64,000 bases of DNA. Origin: Paragyromitra xinjiangensis. Lineage: Eukaryota; Ascomycota; Pezizomycetes; Pezizales; Discinaceae. The notes under the pieces are model-generated. The model was not told the origin of the DNA and ran no database searches. It saw only the letters and a program-made list of their open reading frames with translations. The position numbers and the translations under genes are program-made. Position 1 is the stretch's first letter, and the number at the start of each line of letters is the position of its first letter. Below are positions 35,401 to 45,803 of the stretch, one piece after another. The stretch covers positions 2,431,001 through 2,495,000 of the forward strand of contig JBCAMK010000004.1 in NCBI GenBank assembly GCA_038503065.1, given 5' to 3'.

Positions 35401-37682
35401 AAGCGCTGCGTCAAGGACTTTAAATTCGGCGATGAACACTTCCTTGCGAAACTGGCGTGTCTCGCGCAGCTGGTCCTTATGGCGCCGGATCAGTGCGAGG
35501 AGGAGGCAGACGCGATTATGGATATTGCGCGCGACGTCCTACTCAAAGTGCGGAACCCTGTATCTGAGAAAGAGCGAAAAGACGAGAAGGAATGGGTCGA
35601 CGATGACGCGCTCGATGACGAATGTAAAGCGAAGCTGCTGGCGCTGCGGATCTTGGTGAATCGACTGCGTGCACATACTGATGCTGAGAGCGTGAAGAAT
35701 ATTGCTGCTGCGGTGATGAAGTTGCTTATCAAGACGATTGCGACTGAGGGTGATTTGAGTAAAGAGAATAACACACCGCGTGCGCATCAGAGTCGTTTGC
35801 GTCTTGCTGCGGCGCAACTGTTGTTGAAGCTTGCGAGTTATAAGGTTTATGATGAGCTGATCACTCCAGTTGACTTTAACCGTCTTGCGTGTGTTGCCCA
35901 GGACCACTGCACGGAGGTACGTCAGGGGTTTATCGATAAAGTTAAGAAGTACCTTGCGTCAAATCGGCTTACGCCGCGGTTCTACACTGTTATATTCCTG
36001 ATGGCGTATGAGCCGAATACGGAGATGCGGGAGGCTGCAGTCACGTGGGTTAAGGCTCGGACGGCGAGTATGAGGAAGGCGTCGACAGGTGCGGGTGGGA
36101 TCATTATGGAGCAGGTGTTTAGTCGGCTTTTGAGTCTGTTGGCGCATCATCCGGATTTTGGAACGCAGGTAGAGGATTTAGCGGACTTTGCAAAGTAAGT
36201 TGAGCTCTTTGGCTTTTATTGCTTTTTGCGTGTTTTCTCCCCTAAAGAAAAGAGAAAGAAAAGGATGTTCCTGGGTTTTTGTAGGAGGGGGAATGTGGTT
36301 GGGGGTTTCTTCTTTTCTTCGAGCCAAATTGCAGAACCCTCTACTTCAATGTTCTGTGGACTTTGATGCGGGGCGATATCTACTTTTAGGGGGGAACAGT
36401 GGCAGACGGAGCTGATTATAAGTGTGCGCGCCTGGTTCTGTAGGTACATACTTTTCTACCTTGCGGCGGTCGCAAACGAAGAGAACCTTTCTTTGGTATA
36501 TCATGTCGCGCAGAGGGTTAAACAATTCCGAGACGGACTGAGTCCTGAGAATAGCGACGTAACTATCCCCTCCCTACACGCCCCGGCTTTAGGGTAGCTG
36601 ACAATACCCTACAGAACCTCTACTATCTCTCAGAACTCGCCCAGGCCGTAATCCGTCGCTACGCCGAATACAACCACTGGAGTATTCAGACCTGGCCCGG
36701 GAAGATTCGTCTCCCTGCTGGTCTCTTCGCACCTATGAAGTCCGCTGAAGACTCACTCCGGGTATCACGCAAGACCTATCTCCCCGAGCAGATTGAAGTG
36801 CATCTCGATGGTATCGTCAGGCCTAGAGGCGGGCGACAAGGTAAGAAGCGAAAGTCGGATCCATCAGCGGGGAGTCGAGTTGCTACTCCTGCAAGGAAGA
36901 AGTATAAAGCTTCTGGTGGGACACCGGGGACGACGAAGTCGGGATCGCCGACGACTCCGGCGACGGAGAAGAGGAGGCCGGGGAGACCGCCGAAGAATCC
37001 GAAGACTGTGGAGAGGAAGAAGATTGAGAGTACGGCGGAGAGGAGGCGGAGTGGGAGGGCGACGGTGAAGGTGAAGTATGTGGAGAGTGATGATGAGGAG
37101 GATTATGTGGCTGATGATAGCGCCGATGAGGATGTGGAGATGGAGGATGTGGCGAGTGGGGATGAAGAGGCGGCGGTGGAGGAAGCGAGGGAGAAGGGTA
37201 GTGTGAGAAAGCCAGGGAGGAGGGCTAAGGTTGTGGAGAAGGAGAGCTCGGTAACCCCGGCTCCGACATCCCCGACTCCAGGGCGGAAGGAGAAGGAGTC
37301 TACTGAGCCAGTTGAAGAGGATGAGGAGGAAGATAAGAAGGACGACCAGCCGGAGAAGGAGGTCGAAGAGGAGGAGACAGAGGCAGAGAAAGAACCAGAA
37401 AAGCCAGCCTCTCCTCTCCCTGTAGTAACACCTATGAAGAGAGGTCGTGGAAGACCAAAGAGACAACCACAGCCGGAATCTTCGCCGGAAATTCCGGTAG
37501 TGACAAAAGCGAAAGAGAAGACACCAGAGAAGAAGCCGACGAGAGGAACCCGTAGAACGAGAGCTACAGCTGGCGTTAATGGTAGTACTACAAACGGGAA
37601 CACGAAAGCGAAGACGATTGCAACCGGAGACGACGATAGTTCAGAGCTGTCGGAGCCGCCGAGCGATATCGAGGTTTCGTAG
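32420..37682 (+). CDS. PDS5: Sister chromatid cohesion protein Pds5
   Basis: A cohesin-associated HEAT-repeat protein that regulates cohesin loading, release and acetylation on chromosomes. Five exons, 32420-32755, 32921-34615, 34708-36194, 36444-36558 and 36615-37682, giving 1566 aa. The N terminus has FNEALSWKAGKPIPTGTLI and the conserved block VGLLHHKDNGVKAYVACCLA, followed by DIFELFVRQLKGL across the first intron. HEAT-like helices fill residues 110-1250, ending with the hallmark NLYYLSELAQAVIRRYAEYN then WSIQTWPGKIRLPAGLFA. The C-terminal 300 residues are charged and disordered, with two AT-hook-like cores (RRPGRPPK, RGRGRPKR) and long acidic runs. A Lys/Glu/Asn-rich insert lies near residue 580-620. 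The length is at the long end for fungal Pds5, mainly from the tail. Confidence 0.96.
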
Positions 37683-38807
37683 TTCTTTTTTTTCCTTTTT
37701 GTTTCGTCTTCATTGGAACGGCCTGGTGGAAAGGGACGGGACGAGGGAGTTATGAGGATTGCAGGCTTTTTTTTTACTCTTTCTTTATCCTTGGTTTCAT
37801 CTGGGCTTTTTTGTTATCAAGAGTGTGTCGTGTATGCTTTCTATGTTTGTGTATGGCTCTATATTTGGATTTTTCCGTAATTCATACACCCGTAGTATAA
37901 AAATATATACCGGCGGTCATAGGTACGCGCACGGTAGGGGGGGGGGTTGGGTGGATGGTTGTGGATTTATCTCATTCGTTTCTTTTTCTTTCGTCCTACT
38001 CTTTTTTTCGCGCACACGTGTGCGTCTTAAGTACTATTTTTCTTTCTTCGGCAGTTTTCTTTTCTTCCTGTAAGTTACAGCGATGGCGTTTATCTCTTAC
38101 TTGTCGAGTTTCCTTATACTGCTTTTTTTTTCCCCTTTCATCTGGTCTTGCTATCTCCTTTATATGATTGGAATTTTTATTAGTCGGTATCGGTATTGAT
38201 CGATATTTAGGGATGGGAGAAGGGGAGTTGTGTAGTGTAAGAGGGAAAAGGCCAGTTGGGGTCGAATGTTGACGTATCATTAGAACCTGAATGAGTTCAA
38301 GTCCGACTTGAAGTTTGAGTCATACAGCCCTAACCCTGGGTGACCGAGTGATTGTTAATGACCACAGCCAGTCGGTTCCGTTCCTTCAGGTACGGTGCTG
38401 GGTGTGATAACTGGTCATCTGCATCTAGGCGAAGGAGAGAGAACCAACAGGGGATAACAGCAGGAGGAAGAGTTATTGACTATTGGCCTCAACAGGACCA
38501 GTAAAACAAGTCTTACTGATCATTGTCCGAAAAGAAACCTGTCAGAACAGATCTGTCCCTCTTACGAGATACCTAAATTAAATGTCTCACACTCTGCATT
38601 TCCCCACAAAGCCATCGCGGCGATGAGCTCGGTCTCAGGCGCAGGTTTATCAAACATAACGTCAGACTCTTGGCAGCAACGTCGTCGGCTGTTCCTGCTG
38701 CTGCACGTAAACCCCGCACTCGAAACGCAAACACCCCACCTCTCAAACTCACTTCCCCTCCACAACCCTCATTCCATCATCAATTGCTTCGTTCTCTCAT
38801 CTCAATA
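37683..38807. other. Intergenic between PDS5 and the PA2G4-like gene
   Basis: T-rich 3' region of PDS5 (37685-38180) with a G10 run near 37937-37946, then spacer and the promoter of the next plus-strand gene. No coding frame is supported. Confidence 0.55.
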
Positions 38808-40454
38808 ATGTCCGACGAACCTGTTACCGTTCCTGCTACGGCCCCGGCTGCTACCCAGGAAGTCGGTATGTACATCTCGTGGATTGTGATTTTGTTTCTT
38901 AATTTGTTTATTTGATGTGAAACAAAAGCTGATGATTTTCTATGGTATATCTTTCCGTGGCATATGTAGATTACACACTGGGAAATCCGGACGTGCTTTC
39001 GAAATATAAGGATGCGGCGACAATCGCCCACAAGGTTCTTGATGCGGTCGTGAAGTTGGCAGTTGATGGTGCAACGGTGTTAAGCCTGTGCGAGCAGGGC
39101 GATAAACTGTTGGAGGAGGAAACAGCAAAGGTTTATAAAGGGAAGAAGATCAGCAAGGGTATGGCTTCCATCGCAATTTTCCCGTTTTATCTATTTTTGA
39201 TGGGTTGGATGATTGGATAGGGAGTTTTTGTTGGGATGTGAGGATTCGGGGGTCTGCAGAATTGTTTGCGCTCGTTTTATGGCTAGGACTATTTTTTTCA
39301 TCGTTGCATGCTGTGTGCTCAATCCCCTGGGGTCTAGGCTAACGAGGTACTTCAATTTCTGTAGGAATTGCGTTCCCCACCACTGTTTCCCCTAATGATA
39401 TCCTCACACCTTATACTCCTCTCTCTACCGATGCCGCCGAGGCAGCCATCACCATTTCCAACGGTGATGTCCTCAAGATCCAGTAAGTGGCATCATGGCA
39501 TGCATAACCCCACCCAGATGTTATTTCATGTTTGTACTAACTCTTCTAGGCTCGGTGCACAAATTGACGGCTTCCCTGCTATCATCTCTGAAACGATCGT
39601 TGTCGGCGAATCCAACAGTGACAAAAACGATCTCATCCTCGCGACCCACTACTGTAATGAGGCTCTTCTTCGTCTGATGCTCCCCGCGGATGTACATCCC
39701 TCCAACACTCCCGAGAAGCCATACAAGGCCCCATCCTCACACGAGATCACCGAGACGCTTAAGAAGATTGCTGCAGCGTACGGCTGCACACTCGTCGAGT
39801 CTACCACATCTTTTGTGTTCGCACGTAACGAGATCGAAGGGAAGAAACGCCTTGTTGTCCTCCCAGGAGAGGGTATTCCAAAGTCTGAGGGTACTCCAGA
39901 GGTTGGTGAGGTTTGGGGTGTTGAGTTGGCACTGAGTAAGGGGAGTGGGAAGGTTAAGGAGGTACCAGGGAAGAGGGCAACGCTGCATAGGAAGACAGAC
40001 ACAAAGCTCTCGCTCAAGCGTGAAACGAGCAGAGCTACACTGAATGAAGTTCTTAAGAAGTTTGGAAGCTTCCCGTTCGGGCTGAGGCAGTTGGAGGATG
40101 AAAGGACGGCGAAGATGGGGATCGTTGAGTGCGTGAGGAGTAATGTCATCCGGCAGTTCGAGGTTCTTGGTGATAAGGATGGTGCGATTACTTCGAGACT
40201 GTTTACAACTATTGGTATATTATCTAATTTCTCCGGTGTATGAATATGTACTGACTTTGCCCCTAATAGCCATCACCAAAGCTGGAATCACTAAGCTCGC
40301 TGGCCCCTCATCTCCAGATCTCGAGAAGGTCACCTCCGAGAAGAAAGTCGAAGATGAGGTCATTCTGAAGCTGCTAGAGACCCCTCTAAAGACGGAAGCA
40401 AAGGGTGCATCCAAAAAGAAGAAGAAGAAGAGCGCGAAGAAGGAAGAGGAATAA
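38808..40454 (+). CDS. Proliferation-associated PA2G4/Ebp1-like protein (methionine aminopeptidase fold)
   Basis: Homolog of human PA2G4/Ebp1 and fission-yeast Cdb4, which bind ribosomes and RNA or curved DNA and use a catalytically inactive methionine aminopeptidase fold. Five exons, 38808-38865, 38970-39158, 39365-39482, 39550-40214, 40270-40454, giving 404 aa. The family-typical N-terminal block is DYTLGNPDVLSKYKDAATIA; then GIAFPTTVSPNDILTPYTPL and LGAQIDGFPAIISET, each restored by splicing. Later come GEVWGVELALSKGSGK and FGSFPFGLRQLEDERTAKMG. The extreme C terminus is a Lys-rich tail (SKKKKKKSAKKEEE), as in Ebp1, where it supports RNA or nucleolar binding. Four introns in a short gene are unusual for this window but typical for highly expressed fungal genes. 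Confidence 0.95.
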
Positions 40455-41539
40455 ATGTAGTGTTTTTTCTTCCATGCATGTTCTTTTTTTTTCCTCGCCT
40501 TTTTCTCTTTGTACTCCTTGATCCCGCATTTTGATTCAGGACTAGTAGTTAAGTCGTGTATGGAAGCTTCTGTTAAAAAATTAGCTTGTGGCATCAGTGG
40601 TGTTCTAAAGATGAGATCAAACCTCTGGTATATTGCTTGTAGTTGGGTTGTGGTGTTGCGAGTAGCAATTTCTCGCGCAGGCCTCCGATTTCCGTATGTT
40701 ATGTGATATACTCGGATTTCTGAGATCCCTTATAAGATGTAGAGACCCAGATATTCTAGGTTTGAAGCCATGATAACTGGAAACACGTGACCTCCGGGAG
40801 ATCATCGGTTGTCACTCGTTACCAAGTCCCCTTGAGCCCATGCAGAAGGGGCTCGGCGCAGCGCCGAGGGAGGAAGCGGCCTCGTTCTATGAATTCACCG
40901 CCAGCCCGTAGGGGTTTTTTGCTATAAATATGGATGTTTCCCCCCCACTTCCATCCCCTTCTCCCTACAGCACACAATAAACTCCTCTTGATGCAGTTCA
41001 GGCGGGTGACAGTTAGCCGCCAACTATCGGTCTCGGGAGCCTCCACCGGAGATGGCAACATGCCATCCAATTCTCGGCCCCTGGTGGGCTGGGAAATAAT
41101 TCCGCTCCTTGCAGGCAAGGGGCGGAATTCCGGTGTAAGTATCATGGCTCCTCTAATAGCAGAAGGGTACTAAAGAATATAGCTAGAGAAGTCCACGTTT
41201 CTGTACTCTGTGCACCTATTTTGTGGAACAGAGTCCGGCGAGGTGTTCAGCTGCGGGCGGCTGTGGGCGGCTGTGGGCGGTGAGATTATGGCCCTGGGGT
41301 TTGTCGCTTCTGTGCTAATTTGTTTTTTGGGTGTCTTAGCGGGCGCCCTACTGCGTGTTCTTGGTTTCTCGGGGTTATACGGGTTCGGGTTTGGGTTCGG
41401 TATAGTTTGTGAGGTGCATCGAGCCACATACTTTCGTTCCTGCTCTCTAGTGTTGGTATTGATTCCTATGTTTGGGTCGTGTTGTCTCGGGGGTTTCGTT
41501 TCTGATGTGTGCAAACAAATGATAGCGTCGAAGATAGTA

Positions 41540-41800
41540 TTCCTATCTGATGGGCTCGGGCCTTAGACTCGGGCTACTATTAGGTAGCCCAAATGGCCTG
41601 GCCCATCGGCTTTCTACAGCGAGTTGAGGGTAGTGTTTCTATCCGATGGGCTCAGACCTTGGACTCGGGCTACTATTAGGTAGCCCAAATGGCCCGGCCC
41701 ATCGGCTTTCTATAGTGAGTTGAGGGTAGTGTTTCTATCCGATGGGCCCGGCCTTCAGGCCCAGGTTACTATTCGGTAACCAAAATGGCCCGGCCCATCA
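41540..41800. repeat. Tandem array of three 96-bp units with nested hairpins
   Basis: Units begin near 41545, 41641 and 41737 with ATCYGATGGGC. Each has an outer inverted pair, GATGGGC ... GCCCATC, extended inward by G/C-rich pairing. Each also has an inner hairpin: GGGCTAC-TATTAG-GTAGCCC in units 1 and 2 (41571-41590, 41667-41686) and GGTTAC-TATTCG-GTAACC in unit 3 (41764-41781). The unit period is exactly 96 bp. The region has no long open frame. Confidence 0.93.
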
Positions 41801-42136
41801 ATCTTCTGTAGCCTCCGGGTTACGGCTGCTTGAGGATAGCATATCTATTGGAATGAAACCGGACTTCCGGGTGGTGGGTAGATGTCTATGCGCGAGAGAC
41901 TATCGTCCTTAACTCGTTTCTTGCTGAAAGGGGGCCTGCGACCCGACCCTCCTTGGGGTTGCAGGCTCCGCGTCTTCAGGTTAGTCAACATTTCTCGGTT
42001 TCGGTTTTTTTACAAGTATCGGTCTCGGGGACCGCTGCAACTACAATCCACTAATTATAGGATTTAGGTTGCGAGAGTCCAGAGGCAAACAAATTGTAGG
42101 GTGGGAGCTGCGGGCCGCACAAGTTCTTCAAGTACA

Positions 42137-42830
42137 CTTGAATGTGGTCGAGGCTCGTGGGATGGTGGAGTTCAGGCAGGCTACCGATCAGGTCCAAGCC
42201 CAGAACTGTTTCAGACTATAATTTTTGATGCTTCAGCTATCAACAAACTACCTAGGGGCTTCAGCGAGGTACATAATCAACTAGATGTGGCAGGCTTCTA
42301 AAAAGCCACACTTTAGGTTGTTGATGAGGTAGCAGCTTTGCTTTCTGGTGTTGACTTGGATCTAGAGCGAAATGGATGAAATTCATTCTGAAGCCTCTGA
42401 TGGCTATCTAGATATATCTGGAAAGACCCAGCACTACACAGTGAGAGAAACAGGCAAAGGGAAGGGTCATAGGTTATTATAAGTGGCACCTTTATTTTTA
42501 ATATTTCTGTGATCGGGTACACGGTATAATACGTTATGCTGCTGTTGATGGTGATGTGTTTCTGTGGAAGGATGGCTGGATGACTGAATAACTAGGCGAT
42601 GGGTCAGAGGTACTGTGGGTAGCTGCTGGTGGATGTATGGGGGGTGGTTCGTTGATGTATGTTAGTCGGGGATCTATTCGTGGTCCTTACTAATATAGGT
42701 TTGCTGGTTTGGTGTCCAGTTTCATTGAGCCGTTGAATGGGAGTGTCTCGGTTTGATGAGCACATGGAGTACAGTACGGGCTGTTCTAGGCTCATCTTGA
42801 ATGTGGTCGAGACTCACGGGACGGTGGAGT
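42137..42830. repeat. Pair of 35-bp direct repeats bounding 0.6 kb
   Basis: CTTGAATGTGGTCGAG followed by a GGTGGAGT end occurs at 42137-42171 and again at 42796-42830. The two copies differ at four positions, all transitions. They may be the ends of a small inserted or duplicated segment. The intervening sequence has no gene. Confidence 0.7.
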
Positions 42831-43187
42831 GTGGGTAATGGATGCTGTAGGGGAAGCTATTACTATTACGGGTTGGAATCTGCGACATAGAATAGTGCCA
42901 ATTGATGTCCAACTTTTTAACTCTCTCTTTCGACCTGATATTCTACATGTTCGCTCACTCGTGATTGAATGTCTAATTGTTTATGACGGCCCGTTTATGG
43001 TTTCGGTTTTCTGAGAGGGTTTTCTGCATCATAAATACCCCCTCAATCGCTCCTAGCCCTGCTCCAAGCCACATCCCTCGAAAAGCGCCAAGCATCGACA
43101 CCACACAATATCTCCCACATCGCTCTTAATCTCGCTCTAAACCATACCCCGAAACACCAAACCTTCAAGCAAAACACGAATAACAAA

Positions 43188-43349
43188 ATGCCCCTTCCGA
43201 AACCGGTAACCACCTGGACTTGCTGCGAGTGCAAAAAAGAAGGCTTGAAGCTGACTGGGACCTACCCTACATGTGAAATTACAGGTGCCGCTGATGGCTG
43301 TGGTCACAAGCGTTGTGGTAATTGTAAATCTGTCAAACCTTATGGTTAA
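43188..43349 (+). CDS. Small Cys-rich protein, 53 aa, related to the gene at 23.7 kb
   Basis: A single-exon ATG frame. It reads TTWTCCECKKEGLKLTGTYP, then T-C, and later DGCGHKRCGNCKS. It shares with the 23604-23825 gene the signature W-T-C-C-x-C, Y-P-x-C, C-G-H-x-R-C-x-x-C, with seven Cys in similar order. The N-terminal basic extension of the other copy is missing. The inferred fold is a small zinc-ribbon-like knuckle; the function is unknown. A MITE-like copy starts 147 bp downstream. Confidence 0.65.
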   Translation: MPLPKPVTTWTCCECKKEGLKLTGTYPTCEITGAADGCGHKRCGNCKSVKPYG

Positions 43350-43495
43350 ACGTGTCATGTGATCTACACTCGCTTCTGTTGTTGAGATGTAAGAACTGTT
43401 ATAGTTTTGTTACTAAGTTTTAGTACCTGTAAGTTTTGTTCACGTTATAACTTTTGTCGTATGCGATATCTTGTACTCAGGAATTAATGAAACTA

Positions 43496-43665
43496 CAGTA
43501 CCAAAAAATAGGGTGGATCTACTACCGTATTTTTAGAAAATGCTGTATTAATTCTGGAGCGCTGCCGCATTTGCTAATAAATCCCGTAGCACTGCAGAAT
43601 TAATCTAGCATTTTTTAGAATACTGTAAAAATGCTGTACCAATCGCATCCCCCATTTTGGCACTG
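43496..43665. mobile_element. MITE-like element, copy B (170 bp)
   Basis: It begins CAGTACCAAAAAATAGGG and ends with CCCATTTTGGCACTG, flanked on both sides by TA, as expected for a Tc1/mariner-type insertion. It matches copy A at 22801-23028, apart from the 58-bp insertion there. Most differences between the copies are transitions. It has no coding capacity. The interior also has partial symmetry (AAAATGCTGTA near the left end, TAGCATTTTTT near the right). Confidence 0.78.
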
Positions 43666-43909
43666 TACATGTATAATTCAATTTTTCTAATTCACACACA
43701 AATAGTGTCTATGGTTACTAATGAATCCGATAGCATTACCTTCAAAGCCAGCAGCTTAAGTCTCCTATATCCATTTGTTTGTCATGTAACCTTTATTTTA
43801 GAGAAGTTGGTGTTACATGGCGGCCTTCATGCATAGATTCTCGGTATGATCACGAGTAGTCACTCGCCGCAAGCACACGATTGAGGGGTGTCATCACAAA
43901 GCCTTTCTT

Positions 43910-44508
43910 CTACCAGAAACAACCATTCCATGCCATTTTCGGATGGGGTGTACCCGGGCAGGTTTGCCTGGCATCAACAATTTCTATTACCGAACACAGC
44001 TTGTTACTCACCAAAAGCTTCTCTGAGAATTTAATCAGATACTTCTCGTAATCTACAGCCTTGATAATCCCAAATTTCGCACCACGGTGATATTTCATGA
44101 TGCTAACTGGCTTATCACGTGCCTCGCCGTTCTTGGCACGCATTGGCGATCTCTATTCACAAGATTATCATTCCGTAAAATCCCAGAAGTAGCGAATGGG
44201 TCTGGACTGGGACAACAGGATAATACCGTGCCATCACAGGCCACAGAGACAAAGTGATCACTCTCCTCAAGGTAGTTCTGGTTGAGCCTGATGCCGTTCC
44301 TGTTGCAATGAACTTGAATCTCAACGGGTTTAACCAGTGTCAACACGGTATTCTCCTGCTGTCTCAGCCTAGACTCATTCGTTACTTCTGGGATTTTACG
44401 ATAGAAGACCCCAACTTCGTTTTTCAAAAAGATTCGTGCCCCGATGGGGTAATGGCGTCTGGCACATAACCCTGAGTACAGGGCAGCGAATGGCTTAGAC
44501 AGAACCTA
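43910..44508 (-). CDS. Possible spliced gene of unknown function (3' exons)
   Basis: The frame on the minus strand opens after a GTGCTAG acceptor-like site at about 44508. It runs through PFAALYSGLCARRHYPIGAR, then NEVGVFYRKIPEVTNES, NGIRLNQNYLEESDHFVSVA and CDGTVLSCCPSPDPF. A 49-bp intron (GTGAATA...GATAAG, near 44110-44160) would join it in phase to KYHRGAKFGIIKAVDYEKYL and the ending CPGTPHPKMAWNGCFW at 43910. The composition is protein-like with several Cys. I found no ATG for the start, so a first exon upstream is missing or the gene is broken. I do not recognise the family. Confidence 0.35.
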
Positions 44509-45677
44509 GCACATGGACAATTTGTTAAGGATAGAATATCCACCTTCTAAGCGGTTTACCGCACTGGGGCGTAGCCAATCGGGCCTGGCACAAGCTAGGT
44601 TTCGTGACAGACATATCCTGCTTAAACGAGAATGTTACCCTACCCCGATAGTGGTATATAGAAGGCATGCCCGTGGATCGGTACCACCATCCCCACAACA
44701 ACGCCCTAGACGATACCGTGAGTCTAATGAAGTGGATTGATTCCGAACATGCCTGTAGCAGGTGGTGTTAATATTCTTCAACGGCTGGACGCTCTCCAGC
44801 AGCAAGCTAATAAAAATCGTCAGCTACTCGTTCTCATTATAACGAGCATGCAAATCGAGTATCTCTCTCTATCTTCGTTTGACCAGGCAGCACGACTAGC
44901 AGCCTAACCAGCCAACAATTGCTACCAATGAGGCCCTACAACGCCTCGGCCAGCGAGATGGTACCGCTTTGCTATCCGGTCGGGGTTCTTCATGATCAAC
45001 TACCGGGAACACGGCGCGATCTGGCGAATTTTACTCGTAAGTGCTCCTCTGCATTTGGTGGATGTGAAAGTTGCTGATCCTGTATGATCCTCAGGTGACC
45101 AGCTACAAGCTGCTTCGGCAGCGCTCGGCCTTCCCGCTCTACCCAACCACGCCTATGTCGATGAACGTAGAAAGCAAATTGCAAACTACATGTATCTAGG
45201 AGTTCCATTCTATGGTCGATGGATTTAGAGTGGTGACAATTAAGGATTCCGCTTACTTCTGTCTTGTTGCACTGGTGAGTACCCTTTCCCGGCTGGAAGG
45301 TTGGGATTGTTTAGCTGATGCTTTAGTTTAGGCCTACAGTACGATCGCTCTATAAGAATGCCGTCAGGACCGAAAATATAGAAGAATATTCTTATAAGGG
45401 CGGCCTAACCTAATGAAGAAGGTTTATAGAGAAGAGTTTCCCAAATATGGGCTAGGGAGGTAGTTTCAGGGGGTACTCCGCTAAGAATATTCTTATCAAA
45501 AATATTCCTATAGGGCGAGTGTACTATACTTGTAGCCCGGAAAGTTGGGCTGATTTGTGGGGCAATGCTTTGTTGGGGCGCGCGGGCCGTACTACAGATG
45601 CTGGGAACACATGGTGGTGGTAGTGTTGGGGTTAGGGTTGTGATCATTAGAGAGAAGCTAGTCGAGATGGAACTGTT

Positions 45678-45803
45678 CTTGGGTAGAACTATAAGAACCG
45701 GAAAACATGGGGTGTGTGGCTTTATGTGACGATATCTGTGCGCTATTCCGTAGCATACAAAGCCACACCTCCTTGTTTTCCGGTTCTTATGGTTCTGCCC
45801 AAG
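45678..45803. mobile_element. Foldback element with 45-bp inverted arms
   Basis: The left arm, CTTGGGTAGAACTATAAGAA continuing to GTGTGTGGCTTT, is matched in inverted orientation by the right arm, AAAGCCACACCTCC through GGTTCTGCCCAAG. The arms are about 45 bp each with only a few mismatches, around a spacer of roughly 36 bp. The size (126 bp) and lack of coding sequence fit a miniature inverted-repeat transposon or foldback unit. No clear target duplication was identified. Confidence 0.8.

Larger units (their letters stand above)
40455..43187. other. 2.7-kb repeat-bearing intergenic region
   Basis: It contains a GGGCGGCTGT triple near 41250-41281, a 96-bp three-copy hairpin array and one member of a 35-bp direct-repeat pair (listed separately). 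Short frames (for example 40934-41173 and 41210-41566) show no recognisable domain. I see no supportable gene. Confidence 0.5.
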
